In this document: piece by piece, positions 36,164 through 47,610 of the stretch
Position numbering within the stretch: position 1 is the stretch's first letter
Layout of the letters: every line of letters begins with the position of its first letter
Assembly: GCA_034766995.1 (NCBI GenBank)
Contig: CM068323.1
Location: 4,704,467-4,768,466 of the forward strand
Source: Acanthacorydalis orientalis
Taxonomy: Eukaryota > Arthropoda > Insecta > Megaloptera > Corydalidae
DNA length: 64,000 nt
Direction of reading: 5' to 3'
Position numbers and translations under genes: made by a program
Notes under the pieces: generated by a model
Databases searched by the model: none
Told to the model about the DNA's origin: nothing
The model's input: only the letters and a program-made list of their open reading frames with translations

Positions 36164-37454
36164 GCAGGTGGGCTGAAAAGTTCGTAGGCTTGCACAGAAA
36201 AAATTTTTTTTTGATAGAATTTGATTTTATTATTCAATATAGTTCCCTTCGAGGGCGATACAACGATTATAGCGGTCATACAATTTTTCGATACCATTTT
36301 TATAATACGATTTGTCTTTAGCCTCAAAATAGGCTTCAGTTTCGGCGATTACCTCTTCATCGGATCAAAATTTCCGTCCAGCGAGCATCCTCTTGAGGTC
36401 TGAGAACAGAAAAAAGTCGCTGGGGGCCAGATCTGGAGAGTACCGTGGATGCGGAAGCAATTCGAAGCCCAATTCTTGCAATTTCGCCATCGATTTCATC
36501 GATTCGTGACACGGTGCATTGTCTTGATAAAACAGCACTTTCTTCTTCTTCAAATGAGGCCGCTTTTTCGCGATTTCGTCTTTTAAACGCTCCAATAACG
36601 CTACGTAATAGTCGCTGTTTATGGTTTTTCCCTTTTTAAGATAGTCAATGAATATTATACCATGAGTATCCCAGAATACTGATGCCAGAACCTTGCCAGC
36701 CGACTTTTGCGTCTTTCCACGCTTTGGAGTCGGTTCATCACGTGCAGTCCACTCGGCTGACTGTCGATTGGACTCCGGTGTGAAATGATGGAGCCATGTT
36801 TCATCCATCGTCACATATCGACGCAAAAATTCGGATTTATTACGATTGAACAGCTCCAGACACTCCTTAGAATCATCGATTCGTTGTTGTTTTTGGTCGA
36901 TTGTGAGCTCGCGCGGCACCCACTTCGAACAGAGCTTTCGCATATCCAAATATTCATGCACGATATGACCAACACGTTCCTTTGATATCTTTAGGGTCTC
37001 AGCTATCTCAATCAACTTCACTTTACGGTTATCAAAAATTATTTTGTGGACTTTTTTGATGTTTTCGTCGGTAACGGCCTCTTTGGGGCGTCCACTGCGT
37101 GCATCGTCCTCGGTGCTCATTTCGCCTCGTTTAAATTTAGCAAACCACTTCTCTACGGTTGATTTTCCTGGCGCAGAGTCCGAATAATGTTTATTAAGCC
37201 AAGCCTTGGTTTCAACAGTATTTTTTTTCGTCAAAAAGCAATGCTTTATTAACACACGAAATTCCTTTTTATCCATTTTTTCAAGGTAACAAAAGTTCTT
37301 TCACTAAAAATGCTATAACTCAGATACTAATAGTGCAACAGCTGTCGAATTTATACACGCGTCTTTTGAAGGTTAGGGCTAACTAAAAATCATATGGATT
37401 TGATACGAGTAGCGCCATCTATGTGTCAGCCTACGAACTTTTCAGCCCACCTGT
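36164..37454 (-). mobile_element. Irritans-type mariner, full length
   Basis: The ends are GCAGGTGGGCTGAAAAGTTC at the left and its complement CTTTTCAGCCCACCTGT at the right, about 27 bp of inverted repeat including AGTTCGTAGGCT. TA flanks it at 36162-36163 and 37455-37456. The total is 1291 bp. It is the only copy of this family in the window. Confidence 0.9.
36230..37276 (-). pseudogene. Irritans-type (Himar1-like) transposase with one premature stop
   Basis: Reading from ATG at 37276, the frame is continuous for 303 codons, hits TGA at 36365-36367 and then continues in the same frame for 44 codons to TAA at 36230-36232. Total length would be 348 residues, the usual length for the subfamily. 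The order is helix-turn-helix region with KSTVEKWFAKFKRGEMSTED, the linker WVPREL, MDETWLHHF (first Asp), YQDNAPCHE (second) and YSPDLAPSDFFLF (third), DD34D. The stop removes the tail after LAGRKF. Apart from this one codon nothing appears broken. Confidence 0.9.
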
Positions 37455-37456
37455 TA

Positions 37457-38785
37457 TATGTTACTTTCGTATTATATTCGCTGAATCAATTCAAACAAGG
37501 ATGCGGTGTTCTTGGACAACTAGGACAATATTTTCCTATCTTTTTACATTTTTCCTAGCTTCTTGTCGTTCCAAAGCTTGCCTGATTTTCTGATAATAGA
37601 AGATGCACATTATTCTGATTGTTGTACCTTGTGGATTTTTTCTAATTTTTCAATTGTGAGTCGCTTCTCTTTTATCCTTTTGCATATTTTTTGCACCTAA
37701 TATTTTAAGGATATAATCATTCCTTAACATTGAAAATAAGAAAAGAAATTGTTCTGAAAACAATTCGAATTATGCTGGAAAAACAAACGGATCAATTATA
37801 AGCACATACATTCCTATAGCTGCGGTGCTGCTTGAATTTGGGCACCGCATGAAACACCCGATGCACGGTGGGCGATCGACGTGTTAAGAATCGATTTGAA
37901 AACGATTGAGATCGATTACTTGGAGAAACATAAACTAGTGTTAAAAATGTGTCGTTAAACACAGGTCGTTAAACAAACACAATAAGATAAATATCTTGAA
38001 CTTTAGTTCAAGTATATTTCTGTCATTTAATTGATTATAATAATAACTTGTTTATTTGTTTATCACTCGATTAATTAATATGAAAACATACTTTTTGTTC
38101 GTGTTAAGTTTACATTTTTATATTCAAATAAAGTCTTCAGGATTTGTTTATATAATCCGTACATTAATCTAACTCAGGTTCAGATTATTTCAACATATCT
38201 GGACATCTTTCACCGTTTAGTTCAGTTTGAATTTTTGTCTCGAAATATCGACTTTTATTGATTATTTCTGTCAAAAACAATCAGGTAACATTTTACAACG
38301 TTTATATTTGAAACGTTTGAATACACTTTTAATTCGTTTTCTTTAATAGATTTTGTAGATTTTTTCTGTTACATATTTTCTTTTTGATATGGAAATAAAA
38401 AAAAAGATTTTTTTGTATCTTAACCCTTTGAGACTGATGCAATCGTCATGGAAATGCGTTAAATACAATTAGAAATGATTAGTTATCATTTATCGAACAT
38501 TTTTGATCCAAAAAAAGCTTTTATGGTTTATAAGAGGTGCAAAAAAAATCTTTTATGAAAGTATACACACATATGGGTAAATATTTTTAACAGTTTGACT
38601 TTTTATTCGACCATACAAAATGTTTCTTTATTCTGTTCTACAATTGTTATTCATCTTATTCCTTAAATTTCATTTTTTCGATATTTTATCGTTGTTGATA
38701 TTAATATAATATTTTATTTTGTTTTTAATTAGCATAATAGTGAAAAAACAGTATATGGCTGGTCATGTATTTTTATATATTTAAA
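37457..38785. other. Unassigned, apparently unique sequence
   Basis: This is AT-rich sequence with no transposon end or credible exon that I can recognise. Confidence 0.4.
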
Positions 38786-38786
38786 A

Positions 38787-38808
38787 CACACCTTCTTTCA
38801 ACATATTG

Positions 38809-38869
<61 letters not shown>

Positions 38870-39000
38870 TGTAAATATTATATTTTGAAGTACAATAACA
38901 AACGATATCAAACATATTTTTAAACAATTTCTTCTGTACCGTAAATTTAAACATAAAACACTGAGTGTAAGAGGTGGTCGGATACTTTTGTGTCTGACTG
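38787..39000. repeat. TA array and solitary Tc1-type terminus
   Basis: A CTTCTTTCAACATATTGCTT phrase and a TA array (38813-38864) are followed by GGTCGGATACTTTTGTGTCT and GACTG at 38973-39000, with TA after it. The same terminus bounds the Tc1 composite at 59369-60773, where the CTTCTTTCAACATATTG phrase also occurs next to a TA array. Confidence 0.6.
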
Positions 39001-39242
39001 TACTTGAATTGCATCTTATTCTAGTCATTCTGTTAAATATAAATTCTTTTCTATTTTCTGATTGTTTGCATGTTCTTCGTCTTTCATTTAGATCTATTTT
39101 TCAACTAGTTTCAACTAATTCTTTATACATCAATTCCAAGTTCTTTTAGACTCCGAAAATAAAAATATCAATGACAAAACAGACTTTATTTTCCTAGTTG
39201 ATTTATTTAAACAGTTCTTGTAAATACACAGTAATATTTATA

Positions 39243-39498
39243 TTATGTTGGTAGGAAAATGACTGCGGTTTTTGTTTTTTGAATTCTAATCTTTTTTTTT
39301 AATAAAAGTGTTATTTCATCGTGTTCATGTCATCGATAGGAAAATAATAACGGTTTATGACTTTCAAATTCATGTACATTACCGCAATTATTTTCTTACC
39401 GACCTAATTATACCATTTTAAAGTGCATTTTTCGGTCTGTATTTTGGTAACATCGACTTTGGTTTTATTATTAATTTTGCTTCAAATTGAACCATTGA
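39243..39498 (+). mobile_element. Cecropia-type mariner fragment with a mini-element nested in it
   Basis: TTATGTTGGTAGGAAAATGA begins a stretch that follows the element at 10849 up to AACCATTGAATT. At about 39328-39410 it is interrupted by an 80-bp mini-element with similar ends (CGATAGGAAAATAATAACGG and ATTATTTTCTTACCGACC). The right part is cut off by the mariner at 39503. Confidence 0.65.
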
Positions 39499-39502
39499 AT
39501 TG

Positions 39503-40773
39503 CGAGGGTAGAGTGATAATTACCCGTGTTTGACAAGTGATGGCACTACTGATATCAAACTGTAGTATCTTTTAACAGCATTATCTTTCAAATTCCTGCA
39601 GCCAAAGTTTGTGCACAATATGTTAATTAGCTTAGTTTAGACAGTCATTGAAACTAAACAATTATTGCTTTTTTTTAACTATGGAAATAAATCAGTATTG
39701 GTCAGTGATTCGATTTCTGTTTTTGAATGGAAAAATGTGTGGAGAAATTAAAGAAAAGTTACAAGCCGTCTACGGGGACTCTGCATCTTCGACAACCATC
39801 AGATATTGGTTCAATGAATTTAAATGTGGTTCTATAAGCGTTTGTGATGCAGAACGTCCAGATCGTCTAATTGAGGTGTCTACTGAAGAGACGAATGGAA
39901 AAATCCACTTCATTGTTTTAAAAAATCGAAGAATCAAAGTGTATGAGATAGTTGAGATAGTAGACATCTCAGGTGAACATGTATGGACCATCTTACACGA
40001 ATATTTGCATATGAAAAAACTATCTGCCTGGCGGAAGCCACATTTGCTCATAATCGACCAAAAACGGATTCAAATTAACATTTCAAATGAGTTTTTAGCG
40101 ATATTTAAACGTAATTGATATGAATTTTTGCGTCGATACATAACCATTGATAAAACATGGATCCATCATCATACACCTGAATCGAAAAAGCAGTCAAAAC
40201 AAAGGACTTTTCCTAGCGAACGCGTGTCAAAGAAGGCAAAAGTCATTGCATCAGCTGGGAAGGTTATAGCGACTGTTTTCTGCGATGCTCATGGAATATT
40301 GCTAATCGACTATCTTGAAAAATGGAATAAAATATTAGAAGTCTACTACGCATCATTATTGGACCATCTGAATGATGAAATCAAGAAAAAAACATTCTTA
40401 TTTAGCAAAAAAAAGTCCTTTTCCTACAACAATACACCACACACACAAATCAACAATTGTGATGAAAAAGTTACATGAATTGCACTACGAATTGCTTCCA
40501 CATCTACCATATTCTCCAGATTTGGAACCGTGTGACTTTTTCCTATTTCCAAACTTGAAGTAACGGCTCAGAAGTAAAATATTTGCATCAAATTTGGAAG
40601 TCATCCCTGCTGTAAATGCTCTTTTTTGAGGAACTATTATTCGGAACCGACAAAAAAATGGAAATGAATTGGACTAAGTGCATCGAGCTGAAATGAGATT
40701 ACATTGAAAAATAAAAAAAAATGCTCAAAAAATTATGTTTTCGTGTCAAACACGGGTACTTCACTCTACCCCC
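39503..40773 (+). mobile_element. Mariner family 4 relic, full length
   Basis: The ends are CGAGGGTAGAGTGATAATTA and, at the right, GTACTTCACTCTACCCCCG, both followed inward by CCCGTGTTTGAC or its complement. The right TA is present. The left one has decayed to TG. The length is 1271 bp. Confidence 0.8.
39681..40714 (+). pseudogene. Mariner family 4 transposase, decayed
   Basis: The start is MEINQYWSV. The first frame (to 40118) covers the helix-turn-helix half. The linker WVPR is changed to WRKP. After a stop the DDE part restarts at 40128: IDKTWIHHHTPE keeps the first Asp, SYNNTPHTQ has Asn in place of the second Asp, and YSPDLEPCDFFLF keeps the third in another frame. Stops at 40118 and 40561 and a frameshift near 40390-40480 finish the decay. 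Confidence 0.85.
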
Positions 40774-40779
40774 GTACTT

Positions 40780-41590
40780 ACAGCTAACCCAATAATTCGC
40801 ACTGAAATCTGCTATCATTTGTGAAAATCCAGTGCAATTGTCCTTTTCCTACAAATTTACTGTGTATCTAAATAAATATTAAATATGATAGGATAAATAC
40901 ATTGCTTGATAATCGATAGTTGATCGTGAAACTTTATACATTACTTGAAGGTTGATATACAAATAGAATCATACAAAACCACTGCAGCAAATTATTGAAG
41001 AGAAGCGTCATTTAAACGTATGCAATGTTGTCTTTGAAATTCAATCTGTTATTTAATATTGATCTTCAATCGTGCAACGTGTGATATTTTTATGAAGCAG
41101 CAAATGTATACAATTAATAAGATGTATGAAAGGTTACTGCGTTTTGTGTATTATTTTAATCGGTGCGATAAATTTGTTTGGTTTTTCTATACGGAAAAAA
41201 GTCGATATCGTGCAAGATTAAAGTAAAAATATCTATAATTCATATCGAAAACACCGGATTTACTATATATGAAACGTTGAAGAAACTATGACCTATCGCA
41301 CGATTATAAACATTGCCAACTGGCATTTATATATGCTAGAGCAAACTTTTTAGCACGTGCTCGAGGACGTTTGTGTCCAGTCGAATACATTTTGAATACT
41401 AAACATTTGAATCGATCATTTCAAAAAATACATAAGTCATGTTTTCTTCCAAATTGTTTTTTTTGATCGAAATTATGTCCTTGTGAGTAGTCTGATGTTC
41501 AGAATAAAAATTACATTAACCATGGCATGCCTAGCTGTCGAACCTGGTCATTCTTTTTTACCTAATGGCTGTGATTTTGGAGTTATTACA
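40780..41590. other. Unassigned, apparently unique sequence
   Basis: I see no transposon terminus, exon or repeat motif in this AT-rich stretch. Confidence 0.4.
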
Positions 41591-41712
41591 AAAAACTGTA
41601 TAAAAACATGATTGTATATATGTCTCAAAGTTAAAATTAATAAGGTTACTCAATCCAGCATAAAATTTTCGATAAAAGAAGTACAAATTGAGAAGATTTT
41701 TGGATTTGATCC

Positions 41713-41868
41713 TCCTGTCGATACCCAAAATTTCCCAATTCTTTCAATTCCCGGGTACCGACGATACCGTCCACCTACCTGTCTACCTTTTTCTTAAAAT
41801 TCGACATCTGTATCTAAAAAAAGGAAGTGATCATCCATCCCACTTATTCTGGGATTTCCCAGGAATTT
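41713..41868. repeat. Solitary copy of the piggyBac 2 left-end region
   Basis: The order CCTGTCGATACCCAAAATTT, CCCGGGTACC, CGTCCACCTACCTG and GGGATTTCCCAGGA is repeated at 43031-43200 at the left edge of the second piggyBac relic. Here it interrupts a Tc1 relic. Confidence 0.65.
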
Positions 41869-43015
41869 TTTCGAACCACAGAACCACTAAACAACTAGTA
41901 CGATGGCCGTGTCGTATAAAGAAGTCTTATATATCCAAAGTAAACGGAATGAAACTGTTAGAAATTGCTAAAAAATATTTAATTCGTGATCAAAACTTTT
42001 GGAAAACACTTATCTTTCCGATGAATCAAATGTGAAGTTATTTGGGTCTGACAGAGCGGTAAATAGTTTGGAGACTACCGAAAATTGAACATAAAAATAG
42101 AAATATGTGTGCAACAGTTAAGGGGACCCGGTGGTCTAGCGGCCTAAAATTTAAGCTATTTTAAAATATTTTTTTCTATATGAGGGTAATGAATAATGCT
42201 TTCAAATTTTTTTACACTTATTTTATTACTAATAAACTACACAAAAATGAAAATAAAGACAAAAAAAAATTTTTTTTTAAATTAGAAAAATGATGCTGAA
42301 GTCTCCCTCTCTAAAAAAATGGAATTGCGTGGTGAATGATGATTTATCTCTCCCTCTGATCTGAAATAAAACAGTTGACGAATTTTTAATTAGTATAAGT
42401 ATAGCTATCGCAGGAAGTAGAATAAAAAAAAAAATTGACAAAATGGCGCGTAGTCAAAAGTACAAGTTTGAAAACGACCAGTATTTTTGAATGTTTTGTT
42501 AATAAAAAAAATATAAATATTTTACGGAAACTATTAGTTTTACTTCCAGCGAGAGCTAGAACTATTCAGAATAACATATTAAAATTTCAGACAAATCGGT
42601 CAAGTAGTTTTTTTTTTCTGACCCCCGCAAGACGAAAAAAAGTAGTTTCGAGATAAACGCGTTTAAAGTTATCCACTCCACTTATTCTTCTACCTACCTG
42701 ACCTTCTAATGGGCTGTAGATCCTGAAATACTCTGAATTTCGTCATCAAATTTTAACAGTATATTTTTAAGATACTATACTTTCGAAAAAAAAATCGTTT
42801 TTTCGAAAATTCTAGACCACCGGGTCCCCTTAAACATGGAGGTGGCTCGGTAATGCTGTGGATCTATATAGCTGACTCTAGCACTGGAATTTATTGATAC
42901 CATGATGGATAAAATGAAAAATCTTTCCATTTTGAAAAATTATTTTAAATTATCTACCCAAAAATTAAAAATACAAGTGTATTACTTTCAGCAAGACAAC
43001 GTTCTAGAGAAAAAA
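41869..43015 (+). pseudogene. Tc1-type transposase relic carrying MITE copy 6
   Basis: From 41900 the plus strand reads CRIKKSYISKVNGMKLLEIA and QNFWKTLIF, then a shifted DESNVKLFGSD (first Asp block). It is interrupted by the MITE and resumes with KHGGGSVMLWIYI, MMDKMKNLSILKNYFK and YYFQQDNV (second Asp). The C-terminal third is replaced by the piggyBac relic at 43024. Multiple frameshifts make it inactive. Confidence 0.8.
42118..42833. mobile_element. TTAA MITE, copy 6
   Basis: This 716-bp copy with TTAA on both sides interrupts the Tc1 codons for VKHGGG exactly at the TTAA of CAGTTAAACATGGAGG, so coding sequence resumes without loss on the far side. It has the same middle variant as copies 3 and 4. 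Confidence 0.9.
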
Positions 43016-43023
43016 TATTTTCA

Positions 43024-44720
43024 TTAACCGTCCTGTCAACACCTAAAATTTTCCAATTCATTCAATACCCGGGGTACCTGGATACCCACGATCTCGTCCA
43101 CCTACATGCCGACTCTTTTTTCTTAAAATTCGATAGCTGTATCTAAACAAAGGAAGTGATCATCCCCTCCACCTATTCTGGGATTTCCCAGGATTTTTGC
43201 CAATAAATTCTATAAAATAACTTGATCTTTGGATAAGATTTCGGCGAGTGCAGATGTGTAGAAAGATCTGGTATGGAAAGACTTCGCGATTCAAGAATTT
43301 TAAACATTTCTGGGCTTTTTGATTAACTCAAGAGTAAATAATTCTAATGTTTATCATACAACTGAGATGTGGCGGGCAACGTCTTATCTTTATATCGAGC
43401 TATTATGAGAATTAATAGATTTTGGAATATTCTACGATTTATTAGATTTGATGATGCTAATACTTGAAGAACTCGTATTGAAGAGGACAAAAATGCTCCT
43501 ATCGAGGTATTTGGACGACGATGAATTCAAAGTTAGCTACAATTTAAAAACCGAAAGAGTGCCTGGCGGTTGATTGACGAGCATCTTTACCCATTTCGAG
43601 GTAGAACGAAATTCACTCAGTATATACAATCGAAATTAGCAAAATATGGAATTAAAATCTGGTGGATTTGTGATGAAGAAAATTCATATCCATTACAAGG
43701 ACATGTTTATAATAGAAAAGATGCGGACGGTTGAGAAGTGAAAGACTTAGCTTTATTATATAAAGGATCAGGCAGAAATATTTCTATGGAATTGTTTTTT
43801 ACAATGCTACCCTTGGCGAAATTTCTTTTACCATGGAACCTTACAGTAGTTAGAACTTTGAAAAGGAACAAAAAATATATTCAGACGGAAATGGCTGCAT
43901 CTAAATCTCGTGAAATATACTTAACATTGTTTGGTTTCTATGAAAATGTTACAATTTGTTCTTATGTTGTAAATAAAAATAAATCTGTTATACTTTTTCA
44001 TCTACGATGCATTCGCATGTGACTCTGTAAGGGATAATGAAAAAAAAATAAAGAATTCATTATTATAATAAAATGAAAATTGGAGTCAATGGATCAGAGA
44101 TCAAATGCTTGGAAGGTACACTAGAAAAGGGCATTAAAGAGATGGTCTCTATCTTTTTTTATATTATAATTGATATTACGAGTTGAGCGGCTTATATTAT
44201 ATACTATGAAAATAATAAAATGATTAAAAACAGACGAAAGAGCACCGATGTTTTTTGCGCCAATTGGGAGAAAACTCTGCATGCTTATAATTCAAGATCG
44301 ATCGAGAAATGATCAAATAATGTGGAATTTTACAACAAAGCTTGTGCTACTAGAGTATGTTTGGTAAACAAATTAGTAACAGCAACACTCCTTTAACATC
44401 ACCCGAACAAACTATTGGATAGCACTGGAAGAAAAATTGTTCTAGGCTCATGCAATATATGTTATAATAAAGTAATAAAAAAATGGAGAAAGACCCGAAA
44501 ATCATGTAAAAAGACTATGTCTGATGAACATACTATAACACATTAATGAATGTGCTTAATAAAATCTAAGTTAAAATCTATTTTTGCTTTTGTATTGGCT
44601 TATTTATTTAGCTTATACATATTTTTCTATTCCCTTGTAATTTTTATACTCATAGGATGCGTGTGGAAACCCGGGTACCCCTGGTATTGAAGAGAGGGGT
44701 TGCCAACTTTTTAACACTTG
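43024..44720 (+). mobile_element. piggyBac-like element 2 relic
   Basis: TTAA at 43024-43027 and another at about 44717 enclose it. Subterminal blocks ATACCCGGGGTACCTGG (left) and, in reverse complement, ATACCAGGGGTACCCGGG (right, 44670-44700) face each other. The exact termini are unsure because the outermost bases pair poorly. Confidence 0.55.
43390..44545 (+). pseudogene. PiggyBac transposase 2, decayed
   Basis: In order: NRFWNILRFIRFDDANT (about 43415), RLIDEHLYPFRGRTKFTQYI (first Asp region, 43570), LAKYGIKIWWICDEEN, YKGSGRNISMELFFTMLPLA (second Asp replaced by Glu, 43755-43820) and FYENVTICSYVVNKNKSVIL. Further on, past stops and shifts, the cysteine-rich end survives as GSCNICYNKV near 44450. 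The two piggyBac relics in this window differ strongly and are separate families. Confidence 0.8.
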
Positions 44721-44917
44721 ATAAGATACTTTTTTTTTGAAAAAATGAAAACTTAGAATGGAAATCACTGTAAAATGATCCAAATAACGAGGATCTGGCT
44801 GGGCTAAACTCTATTTTACCATTAAGTCAAAAGATTTTGAACGAGAAAGTGCAAAAGGGTATCTGGGTATTGATAGGAAAGCTGACAAAGAATAAAAAAT
44901 TTTCCACATGATATGTA

Positions 44918-46214
44918 CGAGGGTGGTCCCAGAAGTACCCGACCCAACAAAGAAAACACGAAAATTTTGGAAAAAAATATATTTATTTTTCAACATAATC
45001 TCCTTTCAGCTCTATACACTTTTCCCAGCGATGTTCAATAAGTTCGATACCCTTTTTATAATAAGAACTGCCTTGCTCCTCAAAATACCCATTAACTGCC
45101 GACATCACTTCTTCATCGTTGGGAAATCTTTGACCACTGAGCCATTTTTTCAAGTTTGGGAACAGAAAATAATCCGAGGGGGCTAAATCTGGCGAATATG
45201 GTGCATGAGGTAGCAATTCAAACTTTAATTCATTAATGTTGGCCATTGCAATAACGGATTGGTGAGCTGGTGCATTGTCTTGATGAGACAATACTTTCTT
45301 CTTAGCCAAATGCGGCCGTTTTTGCTTGATTTCTTCGCTCAAACGTTGCAATAAGTTCGCATAATACTCGCCGTTGATAGTTTTTTTCCTTTTTCAAGAT
45401 AGTCAATGAAAATTATCCCACGCGCATCCCAAAAAAACCGACGCCATGACCTTGCCTGCAGATGAAACGGTCTTCGCCTTCTTTGGAGCCGGTTCTCCCT
45501 TTTCAGTCCATTGTTTTGATTGTTCTTTTATCTCGGGTGTGAAGTGATGGACCCATGTTTCATCCATGGTTATGACACGGCGCAAAAATTCCGCTTTGTT
45601 GCTGTGAAACTTCGCTAAACACTCAATTGAAACATCTTCAAGACACTGTTTTTGCTTGAGTGTGAGCAAACGCGGCACCCATCTTGCACACAGCTTTCTC
45701 ATGTCCAAATTTTCGGATAATATGCGATGTACCGCACTTTTTGAAATGCCTACTATGTCTGCTAGCTCGCGCACTTTCAGTCGACGATCATCCAGTACCG
45801 CTTTGTGGATTTTCTTCACCATTTCTGGAGTCGTCACCTCATTTGGTCGACCACTGCGATGCTCGTCTTGGCACCTCGTCCGGCCTCGTTTAAACTCTGC
45901 TACCCAATATTTCACTGTTATAAACGAAGGAGTACACTTATCCAGAGTAGAATCCAGTTCAGCTTTTATATTGGTTGGGGTGAGGCCTTTCAAATAAAAG
46001 TATTGTATCACGTAACGATGACCAATTTTTTCCATTTTCACAAATTCACTGAAAACGTTCACTATTGATGGCTGCCAAACAAATACTAAACAACGTGGCG
46101 TCCTTAAACTTGAAACATATGCTTCATAGATTGTGTACTTTCTGATACAGTGATATTTTTCAAACAACTACCGCCATCTCTAGGTCAGGACGGGTACTTC
46201 TGGGACCACCCTCG
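44918..46214 (-). mobile_element. Mariner family 1, copy E (full length)
   Basis: Both ends and TA duplications (44916-44917; 46215-46216) are intact and the length is 1297 bp. Only small indels separate it from a complete element. Confidence 0.9.
44983..46035 (-). pseudogene. Mariner family 1 transposase with compensating frameshifts
   Basis: The start is at 46035 and the stop at 44983. The span is 1053 bp, three more than the intact copy. One extra A near 45430 and two extra T near 45385 put about 50 bp (the region of ARGIIFIDYLEKGKT) into the wrong frame, which ends at a stop. All three catalytic blocks (MDETW, HQDNAPAHQ, YSPDLAPSDYFLF) lie in the correct frame outside that stretch. Confidence 0.9.
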
Positions 46215-46216
46215 TA

Positions 46217-46360
46217 GTATGTAAGACACATGGGGTAAGAAGCGAAACACGATATATATGCAAATTCTGTGAAGTATCGTTGCACAAAGGAAACTATTTC
46301 ACCAATTATCATACTAAAAAACAATACTACTATTATTTATGTACAACTCCTGAAAATTTC
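46217..46360 (+). pseudogene. PiggyBac cysteine-rich domain fragment
   Basis: Directly after the TA of mariner copy E the plus strand reads VCKTHGVRSETRYICKFCEV then LHKGNYFTNYHT. This matches the C-terminal cysteine-rich fold of piggyBac transposases (CxxC...C...YHT). The preceding part of the protein is not seen on the far side of the mariner. Confidence 0.55.
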
Positions 46361-46361
46361 A

Positions 46362-47226
46362 ATGAAATATATTAATTACAAAAGTAATTATCGCGGTTTT
46401 GATACACATATGTTGAAATATTTCTATATCATCAAAGTACTCCGTTCTATATGAAAGTTTTAGCAAAAATTACCCGATGCAAATGTGTTAAGAAGTTATA
46501 AATAAAATTATATATATTATTGCAATAAAAACAGTTTACATGGACCATTACAATTTGTTAATAAAAAAAAATAATTTCGATATCGTTTCACAAGAAATAA
46601 ATTACCAGAGAAATAGAGAAATGGCAAAAATAAATTTTACTTTTTTCTCTAGAAATTCTCGAGAAGAAACACTACTCTGACATAACCACTCTAGAACATC
46701 GTCGGGAAAAGTAAATAGAAAATATGTTGAAAAACAAATGAAAATCAGTCCAAAAAAATGTTTTCTTGTTCATATCCGATACTTGTCATCCTACCTTCGT
46801 ACGTTTGTTTTTAATTTCTATTCGAATCGCAATTAAAGTTAATAAAAATATGAAAAACAAAATAACTTGATTGGTAAAACTAATCAAATGCGTTCCATTT
46901 CTAATGTGTGAATATCACACACTTTATCAGAACAAATAATTGTTCTTTCTATAGAATTTTTAATCGAATAATATTATCGATTACAATTATTTATTATTTA
47001 AAATCGATTCGACTTTTATAACAAATCCTAAACAACTTCCCTGCGTCCATTCATTCGCCAAGTTAATTGCTTGTAACGCAGTAAAAAAAAAATAATATTT
47101 CTTAATTAAGCAACACACTATATCATAATACACCTATTGATATTAACGACCATAAACATCATTGTATTTACTTATAGTATAATACAACTAGTTACAATTC
47201 ATTTGTAATTACAACAGTAATTGCTG
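46362..47226. other. Unassigned sequence upstream of possible promoter
   Basis: This stretch is free of recognisable transposons and includes many ATTTA-rich runs. If the exon at 47284 is real, this is its 5' flank. Confidence 0.35.
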
Positions 47227-47265
47227 TATATAAATGAAAAATGTTGAGATTAAAAACGCACATTG
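47227..47265 (+). promoter_or_regulatory. Possible core promoter (TATA box)
   Basis: TATATAAAT at 47227-47235 is followed about 30 bp later by ACGCACATTGTC, which could serve as an initiator, and then by the ATG at 47284. The spacing suits an insect TATA promoter. TATA-like strings are common in this AT-rich DNA, so the support is weak on its own. Confidence 0.3.
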
Positions 47266-47283
47266 TCTTGATGATTATTAGAA

Positions 47284-47362
47284 ATGTTTCTGTCTCTTAT
47301 TTGCTTAGTGAAATTTTTTGTTCCATTTGTTTTAAGTGGATCAGGGGATATAGCAAAAGCTA
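47284..47362 (+). CDS. Possible signal-peptide first exon of the protease gene
   Basis: ATG at 47284 opens MFLSLICLVKFFVPFVLSGS then GDIAKA, a short basic-hydrophobic segment typical of a secretory signal. It is followed at 47363 by the strong splice donor GTAAGT. The donor leaves one base of a codon (phase 1), which fits the acceptor of the protease exon at 59098. The clip domain expected in Snake-type proteases was not found in between. Either it lies in an exon I missed, or the protein lacks it, or this exon belongs to something else. Confidence 0.35.
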
Positions 47363-47610
47363 GTAAGTAATTTGTTATGATGTTTTTCTTTTTTTAAAAA
47401 AAAAAATAGTAGATATCTTTATATATGAAATATTAAATTGAATAAAATAGATTAGATTGTAGTAAATACTGACATCTAAATAGTAAATAATATTGTGAAA
47501 AAGATTTGAAGTGTTGTTTAGTCTCTCAAAAATGTATGGGAAGTACAATCAGACAAGGATCAGAATTTTATAAATTTTTAAATAGCAAAAAAAATTAAAA
47601 GTGATATATA

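Noticed and set aside
42435..42656. A 61-73 codon frame starting MTKWRVVKSTSLKTTS, present in five MITE copies (5082, 10216, 23889, 42435 and in part elsewhere)
   Set aside because: It is shared because the copies share sequence. Its length varies with A-run slippage, and it has no domain or start context.
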